A DNA stretch of 64,000 nucleotides. It comes from Catenisphaera adipataccumulans. GTDB lineage: Bacteria > Bacillota_I > Bacilli_A > Erysipelotrichales > Erysipelotrichaceae. Below, in pieces: positions 36,809-44,988 of the stretch. The stretch covers positions 310,001 through 374,000 of the forward strand of contig NZ_JACHHK010000002.1 in the NCBI RefSeq assembly GCF_014202755.1, read 5' to 3'. The translations under genes were made by a program, and so were the position numbers. Under the pieces are notes generated by a model. That model saw nothing but the letters and a program-made list of their open reading frames with translations. It was not told where the DNA came from and ran no database searches. Each line of letters starts with the position of its first letter. Positions within the stretch are counted from its first letter, which is position 1.

Positions 36809-37109
36809 ATGAAAAATACAGCACTGATCACAGGTTCATATGGCGGTTTAGGAACATGTTTTATGAATATTCATGCTGCAAATCACGGGGATTTAATTTT
36901 GGTCGGAAGAAATCAGACAAAGCTTGATCAACAGGCGAAGGAAACCGAAAACAGAAATGGTATCAAAGCACATACAATTGCAGCCGATCTTTCCAAACCG
37001 ACAGCAGCCTAGTTTATTTATGATATGTGCAAAAAGAACGGCTGGCAGCCGGATATCATCATCAACAAGTTACTAACAGGGGTTGATGCATTAAAAGATA
37101 TCAACTTAA
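36809..37109 (+). pseudogene. Short-chain dehydrogenase remnant
   Basis: The frame opens MKNTALITGSYGGLGTCF, the TGxxxGxG cofactor motif of SDR enzymes (here GSYGGLGT), with LVGRNQTKL and AADLS as expected for the first Rossmann half. A TAG at 37010 interrupts it after 67 codons. Past the stop the same frame continues with F-I-Y-D-M-C-K-K-N-G-W-Q-P-D-I-I-I-N, the family sequence before the NNAG motif, then breaks down. The catalytic Ser-Tyr-Lys half is gone. A good start remains, so this is a recent nonsense mutation plus 3' deletion. Confidence 0.85.
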
Positions 37110-37113
37110 TAAT

Positions 37114-37147
37114 AAAAGACTCATGAGTGAGATCTCACGGGTCTTTT
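37114..37147. terminator. Bidirectional terminator between SDR remnant and DeoR gene
   Basis: AAAAGACTC (37114-37122) pairs with GGGTCTTTT (37139-37147) with one G-T pair, enclosing a 12-base palindrome GTGAGATCTCAC. Runs of A and T flank both sides. Confidence 0.75.
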
Positions 37148-37161
37148 TTATAGATATCAAA

Positions 37162-37923
37162 CTATACTTGTATTACTTTTGTGCTTTTAGATAAAGATTC
37201 GATGATGTTTTTATTGGTCTCCTGACTGGTGATTAAAACGTCGATGTCGGACCATTTTGCATATTTTAGCATCGATGAGTAAGTTGCTTTACTTGAATCG
37301 CTCAATACAAAAGTCTTCTTAGCACAGTTGATCGCATGCTGCTTCACATCTAGATCTTCAAAGTTATTCGTAGTCGGACCGTTATGCCTTTCAAAGCCAG
37401 ATGTCCCCATGATTGCCGCATCAACTCTTACCGACTGCAAGAACGATATTGTTTCTGGACCGTAGCTGCAAGAAACTTTTGTGTTGATATACCCTCCGGT
37501 AAATATGATTCTGTTTTTTGTATCGAACAGAGTGTTCACTACAGGCAGTGAATTGGTTATGATCGTAAATTCTTTGTCTTTGATCAGATTGGCAAAATGC
37601 AGTACGGTGCTTCCTGTATCAAGAAAAAATACAGAATCATTTTCAATTAAAGAGATTGCTTCTTTGCAAATACGTATTTTTTCTTCTTTATTGTTTTCCA
37701 GACGGGAGGATATAGGATAGATACCAAAATCATTTTTGTGAACGACCGCATTACCAAGCCAACGATTAATTTCGCCATTTTCTGTTAATGCATTTAGATC
37801 TCTGCGGATCGTTTCACTTGAAACGCCTAATTTTTCCGCTAATTCACTGGTTTTAACCGTTCCGTTGATGGATATTAGTTCAATAATTTGTTTTCGTCGT
37901 TCTTCTATACTCAGTTTTTTCAT
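37162..37923 (-). CDS. DeoR-family regulator of the hexulose-phosphate operon
   Basis: A 253-residue DeoR/GlpR-type regulator: winged helix (KTSELAEKLGVSSETIRRDLNALTENGEI) and DeoRC domain with FLDTGSTVLHFANLI and IITNSLPVVNTL sugar-phosphate loops. GAGGA lies 7 bases before the start. It is divergent from hps with a 213-base region full of palindromes, so it most likely controls the hps-phi-PTS-mtlD operon in response to a phosphorylated sugar intermediate. AT-rich like the operon. Confidence 0.9.
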   Translation of the reverse strand: MKKLSIEERRKQIIELISINGTVKTSELAEKLGVSSETIRRDLNALTENGEINRWLGNAVVHKNDFGIYPISSRLENNKEEKIRICKEAISLIENDSVFFLDTGSTVLHFANLIKDKEFTIITNSLPVVNTLFDTKNRIIFTGGYINTKVSCSYGPETISFLQSVRVDAAIMGTSGFERHNGPTTNNFEDLDVKQHAINCAKKTFVLSDSSKATYSSMLKYAKWSDIDVLITSQETNKNIIESLSKSTKVIQV

Positions 37924-38014
37924 TTTTATTCCTCAAAATTGTGTTTAATTCAAATTACTTTCCCACATATTTTACAGCATTTCGTGTAGCATTAGCAATA
38001 TTCTCCAAGAAAAG

Positions 38015-38120
38015 TGCAAATTCCACAAAAAATATATGTAAATGCAACATTTAATGTTGCCAAACCACACTTATAATGGTAATATAATTGCGTAAATCAC
38101 AAATATTTGTGGAATTGCAA
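38015..38120 (+). promoter_or_regulatory. Operator and promoter region of the hps operon
   Basis: Three symmetric elements are visible: GCAACATT-T-AATGTTGC (38044-38060, perfect), CACAAATATTTGTG (38098-38111, perfect) and an inverted pair of GCAAATTCCACAAA (38015-38028) with TTTGTGGAATTGC (38106-38118). A promoter TTGCCA (38057) with TAATAT (38080, spacing 17) or TATAAT (38083) lies between them. Arrangement fits repression by the divergent DeoR protein. Confidence 0.6.
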
Positions 38121-38136
38121 TAAAGGAGGAGCGTTG

Positions 38137-38766
38137 ATGATGAAATTGCAACTTGCGCTAGATGACTTGGAATTGAATGATGCGTTAGCTCTTGTTCAAA
38201 AAGTGAGAGACGATATTGACATTATTGAGGTCGGGTCACCATTTATTATCGAGGAAGGCATGAGAGCTGTTCGTGAACTGAAAAAACGGTTTCCAGAAAA
38301 ACTGATTTTAGCGGACACAAAAATTATGGATGCCGGTGAATATGAAGCTGAAAAAACATACATTGCCGGGGCGGATATCTGCACAGTTTTAGGAGTGACC
38401 GATTCTTTAACGATTAAAGGATGCTTAGAGGCTGCAAAAAAATATGGCAAGAAGGTCATGGTCGATATGATTTGCGTGGAAGATGTTCCGAAACGTGTAG
38501 CTGAAATAGAATCAATCGGTGTTGATTTTATTGGTGTTCATGTAGGTGTCGATCAACAAGCCGTTGGAATTACCCCGTTGGAAAAATTAGCCGAAATGAA
38601 AAAAGTTTCGAAAAAATCGAAGATCTCCGTTGCCGGAGGAATTAATCCCAAAACAGTAGCTGATTATAAAAAGGTTGGTGCCGATGTCATCATTGTCGGC
38701 GGCGGAATCACACATGCTAAAGATCCGGTTGCTGCTGCTCATGCAATCGCTGAAAAAATAAAATAG
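38137..38766 (+). CDS. hxlA: 3-hexulose-6-phosphate synthase
   Basis: A 209-residue (beta/alpha)8 enzyme of the OMP-decarboxylase superfamily. The metal and catalytic motif is D-T-K-I-M-D-A-G (Asp60, Lys62, Asp65), which is the HPS form rather than the K-I-A-D-A-G form of UlaD 3-keto-L-gulonate-6-phosphate decarboxylase. The C-terminal phosphate loop is VAGGINP and IVGGGITHAKDP. It interconverts D-arabino-3-hexulose 6-phosphate with ribulose 5-phosphate and formaldehyde. AAGGAGG precedes the ATG at 38137. The isomerase partner follows after 15 bases. Confidence 0.88.
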   Translation: MMKLQLALDDLELNDALALVQKVRDDIDIIEVGSPFIIEEGMRAVRELKKRFPEKLILADTKIMDAGEYEAEKTYIAGADICTVLGVTDSLTIKGCLEAAKKYGKKVMVDMICVEDVPKRVAEIESIGVDFIGVHVGVDQQAVGITPLEKLAEMKKVSKKSKISVAGGINPKTVADYKKVGADVIIVGGGITHAKDPVAAAHAIAEKIK

Positions 38767-38781
38767 AAAGAAGTAATAAAT

Positions 38782-39342
38782 ATGAAGGCAAAAAAACTAC
38801 AAATCATTTCCGAGGAAATTAGTAAGTACAGCCAGTATGTAACGCAAGAAGATATCGACCGTTTCGTACAGGCAATTCTGAAAGCAAAACGTATTTTTGT
38901 CAATGGCGCAGGACGTTCTGGTTTTGCTGCCAGAGCGTTTTCAAATCGGCTTATGCATTTAGGACTGACCGTTTATTTTGTCGGTGAACCAACCACACCT
39001 TCTATTCACGAAGGAGACTTGCTGGTCATTGGATCAGGAAGCGGCACAACGGCTTCTCTTGTTTCCAATGCAAAAAAAGCCAAATCAACAGGTGCTAGCA
39101 TTGCTACATTGACAATTGATCCAAAAGCCACGATTGGATCAATGGCTGATGTAGTTGTCGTTATCCCAGGGGCAACACCGAAAAATGAAGAAGTCAACAA
39201 CACAAATCTTTCGCAGCAGCCGATGGGAAGCTTGTTTGAACAATTGAGCTGGTTAACCTATGATTCAGTGATTATGGAATTGATGCCGCTGCTGCATCAA
39301 ACAGAAGATGAAATGTTTAGCCGACATGCAAATATGGAGTAA
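38782..39342 (+). CDS. hxlB: 6-phospho-3-hexuloisomerase (SIS domain)
   Basis: A 186-residue SIS-domain protein of the PHI family: FVNGAGRSGFAARAFSNRLMHLGL with the sugar-phosphate Ser, VGEPTTPSIHEGDLLVIGSGSGTT, and the C-terminal catalytic His/Glu region. It converts D-arabino-3-hexulose 6-phosphate to fructose 6-phosphate and normally works with HPS in the ribulose monophosphate pathway. Here the product fructose 6-phosphate is also what a mannitol-1-phosphate dehydrogenase gives, so PHI links the PTS branch to HPS. Confidence 0.9.
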   Translation: MKAKKLQIISEEISKYSQYVTQEDIDRFVQAILKAKRIFVNGAGRSGFAARAFSNRLMHLGLTVYFVGEPTTPSIHEGDLLVIGSGSGTTASLVSNAKKAKSTGASIATLTIDPKATIGSMADVVVVIPGATPKNEEVNNTNLSQQPMGSLFEQLSWLTYDSVIMELMPLLHQTEDEMFSRHANME

Positions 39343-39354
39343 GAAGGTATAAGT

Positions 39355-41229
39355 ATGGAAGCAAAAACAACACAAGCAAAAATCCAAAAATTTGGTTCTA
39401 CTTTAAGTGCGATGGTAATGCCAAATATTGGCGTCTTTATTGGATGGGGTTTATTGACAGCGTTCGTTATTGATACGGGCTGGATCCCAAATGCATATTT
39501 GAACGAACTCGTTTCCCCGATTTTAACATATTGTTTACCATTATTGATTGGCTATACGGCAGGATATAACGTATATGGCCGCCGCGGCGGTGTCATCGGC
39601 GCATTTGCAACAATGGGCATGATCGTTGGCAGCAGTGTAACAATGCTGGTCGGCGGAATGATCATGGGACCGCTTGGAGCTGTATGTATCAGAAAGTTTG
39701 ATCGAGCTGTGGAAGGTAAAGTAAAACCAGGATTAGAAATGTTGGTTGACAATTTTTCTCTTGGTTTGATTGGTTTAGCTCTCTGCCTGTTGGGCTACGT
39801 CATTGCAGCACCTATATTAACAACAATCGAGAACGTATTATCAAGCGGCGTACAGGTATTGTGTGATAAGAATTTAATTCCATTAGCAGCACTCTTTGTA
39901 CAGCCTGCTCAGATCCTCTTCTTAAATAACGCAATCAATCATGGCATTATGATTCCGTTAGGTATTGAACAAGCTGCAAAAACTGGAAAATCAGTCTTAT
40001 TTTTGGTAGAAGCAAGCGGAGCTTGCTGGGTTGGTCTTGCGGCAGCGTTCGCAAAATTTGGCAATAAATCTGCCCGAAGAAGTGCACCAGGTGCTGTGCT
40101 GATCATGTTCTTCGGCGGTATTGCAGAAGTATGTTTCCCATACTGCTTAACGATGCCGATCACAATTTTAGGCCCGATTGCAGGTAATATGTTTTCTCTG
40201 TTCGTATTGACCGCATTTGGCGGCGGTACAGTTGGACCAGTTTCACCAGGATCCGTCATTGCCTATTTTATGATGACTCCAAAAGACAGCATGCTTGTTA
40301 ATGCAATTGCATACTTTGGATCCTTATGCATTACATTTGTGGTTACCGGATTTATTTTAAAACACTACCGACAAGAGGAGACTCTAGACGAAGAGGATGC
40401 TAAAGGTGAAAGTACGGCTGCTAATTTTATTCCTTTCACTCAACCATTAGGGGAAGTAAATAAAATTGTGTTTGCCTGTGATGCAGGTATGGGTTCGAGT
40501 GCAATGGGTGTATCAATTTTGAAGAAAAGGCTTGCAAATATTGGCCTGAATCCAGAAATTAAACATGTTGCCGTATCAGAAATACCAAATGATACAGATA
40601 TAGTCGTTACAAATGAAAACCTGGCGAAGAGAGCTGAAATGGTAACGGGTGGAAAGATCCCAATTTTAACCTTATCAAACTTTATGGACGAATCGGAGTA
40701 CGACAGTATTGCTAATCATATCCAGCAGATGTCAGATAAAAGTAAGAACGTGAATCAGCCGGCAAAAAATGATGTAGATGATCAAAAAAATGTACAAAAA
40801 GTAAATAAAGATATTTTCCCGGATGAGAATATTGTTTTAGGAGCTAAGTTTGATAACAAACAACAAGCCATTGAAGCTTGCGCAGATATCTTTATTAAAA
40901 ACGGTTATACCACAAAACAGTATAAACAAGACATGATCGAGCGTGATAAAGATGTATCCGTTTATATCGGAAATGGTGTTGCGCTGCCGCATGGATTATC
41001 CGCATCGGAAGGAAATGTTCTGACCTCTGGAATTTGCTTGATCCAAGTACCGGACGGTGTCGATTTTGATGGCAATATGGCATATTTGCTGATTGGTGTT
41101 GCCGGAAAAGGTGAAGAACATGTACAAATCTTAGGAAAATTAGGCGAAATTATGCTTGATGAAAAGAATTTATCAGCATTGAAGACGGCAAAAACGAAAA
41201 TGGATATTAAGAACGTACTTAAATTTTAG
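39355..41229 (+). CDS. Mannitol-family PTS EIICBA
   Basis: A 624-residue fused permease. Residues 1 to about 345 form the membrane EIIC domain of the MtlA type (GSTLSAMVMPNIGVFIGWGLL start, NNAINHGIMIPLG and GGIAEVCFPY substrate loop). EIIB phosphorylation Cys375 lies in FACDAGMGSSAMG, and EIIA His546 in VALPHGLSASEG after a linker rich in Asn and Lys. It imports and phosphorylates a hexitol, mannitol being the default guess. It starts 12 bases after the isomerase gene, in the same operon. Confidence 0.92.
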   Translation: MEAKTTQAKIQKFGSTLSAMVMPNIGVFIGWGLLTAFVIDTGWIPNAYLNELVSPILTYCLPLLIGYTAGYNVYGRRGGVIGAFATMGMIVGSSVTMLVGGMIMGPLGAVCIRKFDRAVEGKVKPGLEMLVDNFSLGLIGLALCLLGYVIAAPILTTIENVLSSGVQVLCDKNLIPLAALFVQPAQILFLNNAINHGIMIPLGIEQAAKTGKSVLFLVEASGACWVGLAAAFAKFGNKSARRSAPGAVLIMFFGGIAEVCFPYCLTMPITILGPIAGNMFSLFVLTAFGGGTVGPVSPGSVIAYFMMTPKDSMLVNAIAYFGSLCITFVVTGFILKHYRQEETLDEEDAKGESTAANFIPFTQPLGEVNKIVFACDAGMGSSAMGVSILKKRLANIGLNPEIKHVAVSEIPNDTDIVVTNENLAKRAEMVTGGKIPILTLSNFMDESEYDSIANHIQQMSDKSKNVNQPAKNDVDDQKNVQKVNKDIFPDENIVLGAKFDNKQQAIEACADIFIKNGYTTKQYKQDMIERDKDVSVYIGNGVALPHGLSASEGNVLTSGICLIQVPDGVDFDGNMAYLLIGVAGKGEEHVQILGKLGEIMLDEKNLSALKTAKTKMDIKNVLKF

Positions 41230-41242
41230 GAGGGAATAAAAA

Positions 41243-42394
41243 ATGAAAACAGCAGTTCATTTTGGAGCCGGTAAAATTGGAAAAGGATTTATTGGTGATT
41301 TGTTACATGACAGTGGATACGATATCACTTTTGTCGATGTGAACCAATCTGTTGTTGATACATTAAATAAAGATCATCAATATAGTTTGTTTTTGCTCGA
41401 CCACGATTATAAAGAAAAGGTGATCGATCATGTAAAAGCATATTTTACGAATACAGATTACAATCAGATCATTGAAGAAATCGCTAATGCAGAGATCGTT
41501 ACAACATCTGTGATGGCTACGAATTTGGTAAAAATTGCTCCGTTGTTAGCAGATGGTTTGAAAAGCCGTTTAAACAAAGGCAAGAAAAAAGTCGTTGTGA
41601 TGGCATGTGAAAATGCGATCATGGGAACCGATATGCTGAAAAAAGCGATGATTGATTCTGGAAACATTACGGAAGAGCAATTAGATGAAGTGGGTGTTTA
41701 TCCAAATACAGCAGTTGACCGCATGGTTTTTGAAGGGAACCACCATGGAAAAAATGGTATTGAAATCGATGATGATTATGAATTAGTCATTGAGGCAAAC
41801 AAGCTAGATGATCTTGAAAACAAACCAATTAAAAATGCGGAATATGTGAAAAATTTAGGTATGTACTTGGAACGAAAAATTTATATGGTAAATTGCGGTC
41901 ATACGGTGACGAGTTATTTTGGCTATATCAAAGGCTATAAAACCATTCAGGATTCTTTGAAAGACCCAGAACTCGTTGATGAAATGAAGAAAGCAGTAAT
42001 GGAATCCGCATCTGCCTTAGAAAGAGAATATGGATTCAAACATGAAGATCTTGTGTCCTATTATGATAAGATGATCATTAATCGATATACAACTCCAGGC
42101 ATTGCTGATCCGGTTACCAGAGTTGCCAGAGAACCAATTCGTAAGATCGCTCCAAATGAAAGAATCATGGGCCCTGCAATCAAATGTGAAAAGTATGGAT
42201 TGGATAATGAATACTTGCTGAAAGCATGTGCATGTGCGCTTGCTTATAAATATGAAAAAGATAAGCAGGCTGTGACGCTTCAAAAATTTATTGCAGAGAA
42301 TGGTGTCGAAGCAGCAATCAAAAAGTATATTGGATTAGATAAAAATGACCGCATGACGAAAAGAATTGTTGAAATTTACAATTCTCTCGTTTGA
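41243..42394 (+). CDS. mtlD: Mannitol-1-phosphate 5-dehydrogenase family
   Basis: A 383-residue polyol-specific long-chain dehydrogenase. The NAD loop is HFGAGKIGKGF at the N-terminus and the active-site lysine, asparagine and histidine have the family spacing (Lys212, Asn217, His220 in RKIYMVNCGH). MtlD usually reads VNTGHA at this place, so the C-G-H-T variant may mean a different hexitol phosphate. AGGAGGG precedes the ATG. Product with mannitol 1-phosphate would be fructose 6-phosphate. Last gene of the operon; a terminator follows 100 bases later. Confidence 0.88.
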   Translation: MKTAVHFGAGKIGKGFIGDLLHDSGYDITFVDVNQSVVDTLNKDHQYSLFLLDHDYKEKVIDHVKAYFTNTDYNQIIEEIANAEIVTTSVMATNLVKIAPLLADGLKSRLNKGKKKVVVMACENAIMGTDMLKKAMIDSGNITEEQLDEVGVYPNTAVDRMVFEGNHHGKNGIEIDDDYELVIEANKLDDLENKPIKNAEYVKNLGMYLERKIYMVNCGHTVTSYFGYIKGYKTIQDSLKDPELVDEMKKAVMESASALEREYGFKHEDLVSYYDKMIINRYTTPGIADPVTRVAREPIRKIAPNERIMGPAIKCEKYGLDNEYLLKACACALAYKYEKDKQAVTLQKFIAENGVEAAIKKYIGLDKNDRMTKRIVEIYNSLV

Positions 42395-42493
42395 TCCTTA
42401 TTTACTACGTATAATTTCAACTGCAGATTCTCCCTCTGATTTAGTTTGCTAAGCAGGTTGATTATACGATGTTGAATAAATGCAATTCGAAAG

Positions 42494-42522
42494 AAAGACG
42501 GACTTAATTAGTCCGTCTTTTT
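42494..42522. terminator. Bidirectional terminator after mtlD
   Basis: AAAGACGGACT (42494-42504), TAATT loop, AGTCCGTCTTT (42510-42520) and more T. It also ends the convergent LUD gene, whose stop begins at 42523. Confidence 0.88.
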
Positions 42523-43126
42523 AGTACCCAAGATCTTCATGGATCAGGATGACTTCATAGTCGGTGGATGTTGGCTTATCCCAAAGCACGTTCAGGATCC
42601 TGCAGATGCGTTCCGGGCTTTGGCAGTCCGCGCACTTGTCCAGGACACTGCACGGTGTCTTCTTATGCAGGCGCTGGGCGTTTTTCGGGGCGGCGATATT
42701 GCGGGCACGGGCCAGTGCTTCATCGAAAGTCGGCGCCAGCTTGTTTTCGCCGATCACAAAGATGACCTTTTGATGCCCATAAAGGGTAGAGGCAATGCGG
42801 TTGCCGTAGCCGTCGATATTGATGATCATGCCGTCCTCGGATAAGCCATTGGCGGAACAAATATACAGTTCGGTCTGTGCAGCTGCCTTCCGCATGTCTT
42901 CTGCGGTCTGGCCTTCCGGAATGCGCCAGTGCCAATACACTTCGTTATGCGGCTGCAGACGTTCATATAAACCCATCGCATCCAACGTGACCGAGCCGCC
43001 GAAGCCGACGGTTTTCTGATCAATTTCTGCATCCAACGCATCAGCTGCTTCTTTGGCCGTATCAAAGCACTTGACCTGATAGCCTTTGGCTTCCAATGCT
43101 TTTTTTACTTTATCAAAACTTTTCAT
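42521..43126 (-). CDS. LUD-domain protein (DUF162, lactate-utilisation type)
   Basis: A 201-residue LUD protein related to LutC/LutB N-terminal domain and YkgG. The GFGGSVTLDAMGL loop and GMIINIDGYGNRIASTLYGHQKVIFVIGENK segment are typical; Cys residues near the end (CSVLDKCADCQSPERIC) could bind metal. Family members work with iron-sulfur partners in lactate oxidation, though many stand alone with unknown role. It follows the DeoR gene after 8 bases, with AGGAGG RBS, so both are in one operon. Confidence 0.85.
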   Translation of the reverse strand: MKSFDKVKKALEAKGYQVKCFDTAKEAADALDAEIDQKTVGFGGSVTLDAMGLYERLQPHNEVYWHWRIPEGQTAEDMRKAAAQTELYICSANGLSEDGMIINIDGYGNRIASTLYGHQKVIFVIGENKLAPTFDEALARARNIAAPKNAQRLHKKTPCSVLDKCADCQSPERICRILNVLWDKPTSTDYEVILIHEDLGY

Positions 43127-43134
43127 ATGACCTC

Positions 43135-43887
43135 CTATACATGTTTTCTGCCGTCCGTGGTGATGTAGCGGATCCGATCCGGCGGGAAGGAACCGATGTC
43201 ATCGGTGATGATAATAGCTTCATCCAGATCGGCAAAAGGCACCGGACAGAGCACGTTGAATTTTGACGCATCCGCCAGAATGTACGGATGATCGGAATGA
43301 CGGATGCCAAGAGCCTTGGTGTCGGCTTCCAATTCATTGGATGTCGTGAAACCGACGCGCTCATGAATGCCGTTGGTGCCGACAAAGGAAATATCAAAAT
43401 AGAATTCTTCCATCATGCGGATGGCTTGTTTGCCGGCTACAGCTTCAGTCGGCCAGTACAGATTGCCGCCCAACATGATCGTCGAAATATGCCGCTGTCC
43501 TAAGATCTGTAAATGGGGGATCCCCGGCGTGACGACGGTGATGTTTTTCGCAGTGATGAATTCCAACATTTCATAGGTCGTACTGCCGGCATCGATATAA
43601 ACCATCTGGTTGTCCTGGATCAGCTTGGCAGCCGTATATGCGATCTGGCGCTTGCTTGTATGATGCGTCTGGCTTTTGATCATCATGGCCGGTTCCTGCA
43701 TTTGGGTGCCGGACAAGCGGACGCCGCCATGATAGCGTTCTACCATATTCAGGTCTTCCATCTGCTGCAGATCGCGGCGGACAGTGGCCGGCGAAACGTG
43801 CAGCGTATCCACCAGCGCATCGACCGAAACGGACTGCTGCTTGCGGCAGATCTCGATAATTGTGGTCCATCGTTCTTGCTTCGACAT
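43135..43887 (-). CDS. DeoR-family regulator of the second hexitol operon
   Basis: A 250-residue DeoR-type regulator with winged helix (SVDALVDTLHVSPATVRRDLQQMEDLNMVERYHGGV) and DeoRC domain with IDAGSTTYEMLEFI and VVTPGIPHLQIL loops. The start at 43887 has GGAGG (43893-43897) 5 bases upstream. It is divergent from the pfkB/PTS operon and probably senses a ketose or hexitol phosphate made by it. Confidence 0.9.
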   Translation of the reverse strand: MSKQERWTTIIEICRKQQSVSVDALVDTLHVSPATVRRDLQQMEDLNMVERYHGGVRLSGTQMQEPAMMIKSQTHHTSKRQIAYTAAKLIQDNQMVYIDAGSTTYEMLEFITAKNITVVTPGIPHLQILGQRHISTIMLGGNLYWPTEAVAGKQAIRMMEEFYFDISFVGTNGIHERVGFTTSNELEADTKALGIRHSDHPYILADASKFNVLCPVPFADLDEAIIITDDIGSFPPDRIRYITTDGRKHV

Positions 43888-43902
43888 AAGAACCTCCAAA
43901 AT

Positions 43903-44015
43903 AATCATTATTATGATCGTTTTAATCATTATAACAATCTATATTCAATAAAACAATGAGTATTTGATTGAATTGCGTTCAAATATATTGATAAATCAAA
44001 TGAAGTCGTTATACT
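43903..44015 (+). promoter_or_regulatory. Promoter and operators of the second hexitol operon
   Basis: TTGATA (43988-43993) and TATACT (44010-44015) with 16 bases between form a likely promoter. AATCATTAT occurs twice in the same direction at 43903 and 43924, a spacing of 21 bases or two helical turns, as DeoR proteins often use direct repeats. The inverted repeat TTGAA-TTGCG-TTCAA (43968-43982) abuts the -35. Confidence 0.6.
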
Positions 44016-44052
44016 GAAAGCGTAGATGAAAACGCATACAGGAGGAACGAAG

Positions 44053-44970
44053 ATGATTTACACTGTAACATTCAATCCATCGCTGGACTACATCATCCAT
44101 GTGGAAAAATTCCGCGCCGGACAGATCAACCGGACGGATGAGGAATTGATCTTTCCCGGCGGCAAAGGAATCAACGTTTCCATTGTGCTGAAGCACCTGG
44201 GCATCGAGAGCACTGCCTGGGGATTTGTGGCCGGGTTTACCGGAAAGGAAATTGAGAAGCGTCTTGGCGACATGGGCGTACGAACCGATTTCATTGTTTC
44301 CGAAAACGGGCTGAGCCGCATCAATGTGAAGATGCATTCCGATGAAGAAACCGAGATCAACGGCCGCGGGCCGAAGATCTTGGACGCGGATATCCGGAAG
44401 CTGTATGAAAAGCTTGATGGTTTGAAGACCGGCGATGTATTGATCCTTTCCGGAAGTATTCCTTCTAGTATGCCGGAGACGATGTATATGGACATCATGA
44501 AACATTTACAAGGCCGCGGCATCAACATTGTGGTCGATGCGACCCGGGACCTGCTGGTCAAGGTGCTGCCGTACCATCCCTTCCTGATCAAACCGAACAA
44601 CCACGAGCTGTCGGAAATTTTCGGGACAGAAATTACCGAAAAAGACGATGTGCTGAACTATGCGGGAAAAATGCAGGAGATGGGAGCGCGCAATGTCTTG
44701 GTCTCGATGGCCGGTGAGGGTGCCGTGCTGCTGACCGAAGACGGCCAATCGTTCCGGGCCGAAGCGCCGAAAGGAAAAGTGGAAAATTCCGTCGGCGCCG
44801 GTGATTCCATGGTTGCCGGTTTCATGTATGGATATATGCAGGATCATGATTATCAGAAGGCGTTTGAATACGGTGTCTGCACCGGAAGTGCCAGTGCTTT
44901 TTCCAAAGAGCTGGCAACAAAAACGGAAGTGGAAGCCTTATTAAAGAACAGCCGAAAATGTTTTGAGTGA
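44053..44970 (+). CDS. 1-phosphofructokinase/tagatose-6-phosphate kinase family
   Basis: A 305-residue PfkB sugar kinase of the FruK/LacC/TagC group: FNPSLDYI start, PGGKGINVSIVLKHLG substrate motif, and catalytic base Asp251 in NSVGAGDSMVAGF. It phosphorylates a ketose 1-phosphate or 6-phosphate to a bisphosphate. The RBS GGAGG lies 7 bases before 44053. Followed after 18 bases by an EIICBA and a SorE-like reductase, which favours a ketose 1-phosphate as substrate. Confidence 0.9.
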   Translation: MIYTVTFNPSLDYIIHVEKFRAGQINRTDEELIFPGGKGINVSIVLKHLGIESTAWGFVAGFTGKEIEKRLGDMGVRTDFIVSENGLSRINVKMHSDEETEINGRGPKILDADIRKLYEKLDGLKTGDVLILSGSIPSSMPETMYMDIMKHLQGRGINIVVDATRDLLVKVLPYHPFLIKPNNHELSEIFGTEITEKDDVLNYAGKMQEMGARNVLVSMAGEGAVLLTEDGQSFRAEAPKGKVENSVGAGDSMVAGFMYGYMQDHDYQKAFEYGVCTGSASAFSKELATKTEVEALLKNSRKCFE

Positions 44971-44988
44971 GAGAAAGGTTAGGAAAAC

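Noticed and set aside
38137-39342. UlaD/SgbH-type ascorbate pathway for the decarboxylase-like gene
   Set aside because: The active-site sequence is of the K-I-M-D-A-G type and the next gene is a PHI-type SIS isomerase; no ascorbate PTS or UlaE/UlaF homologues are present.
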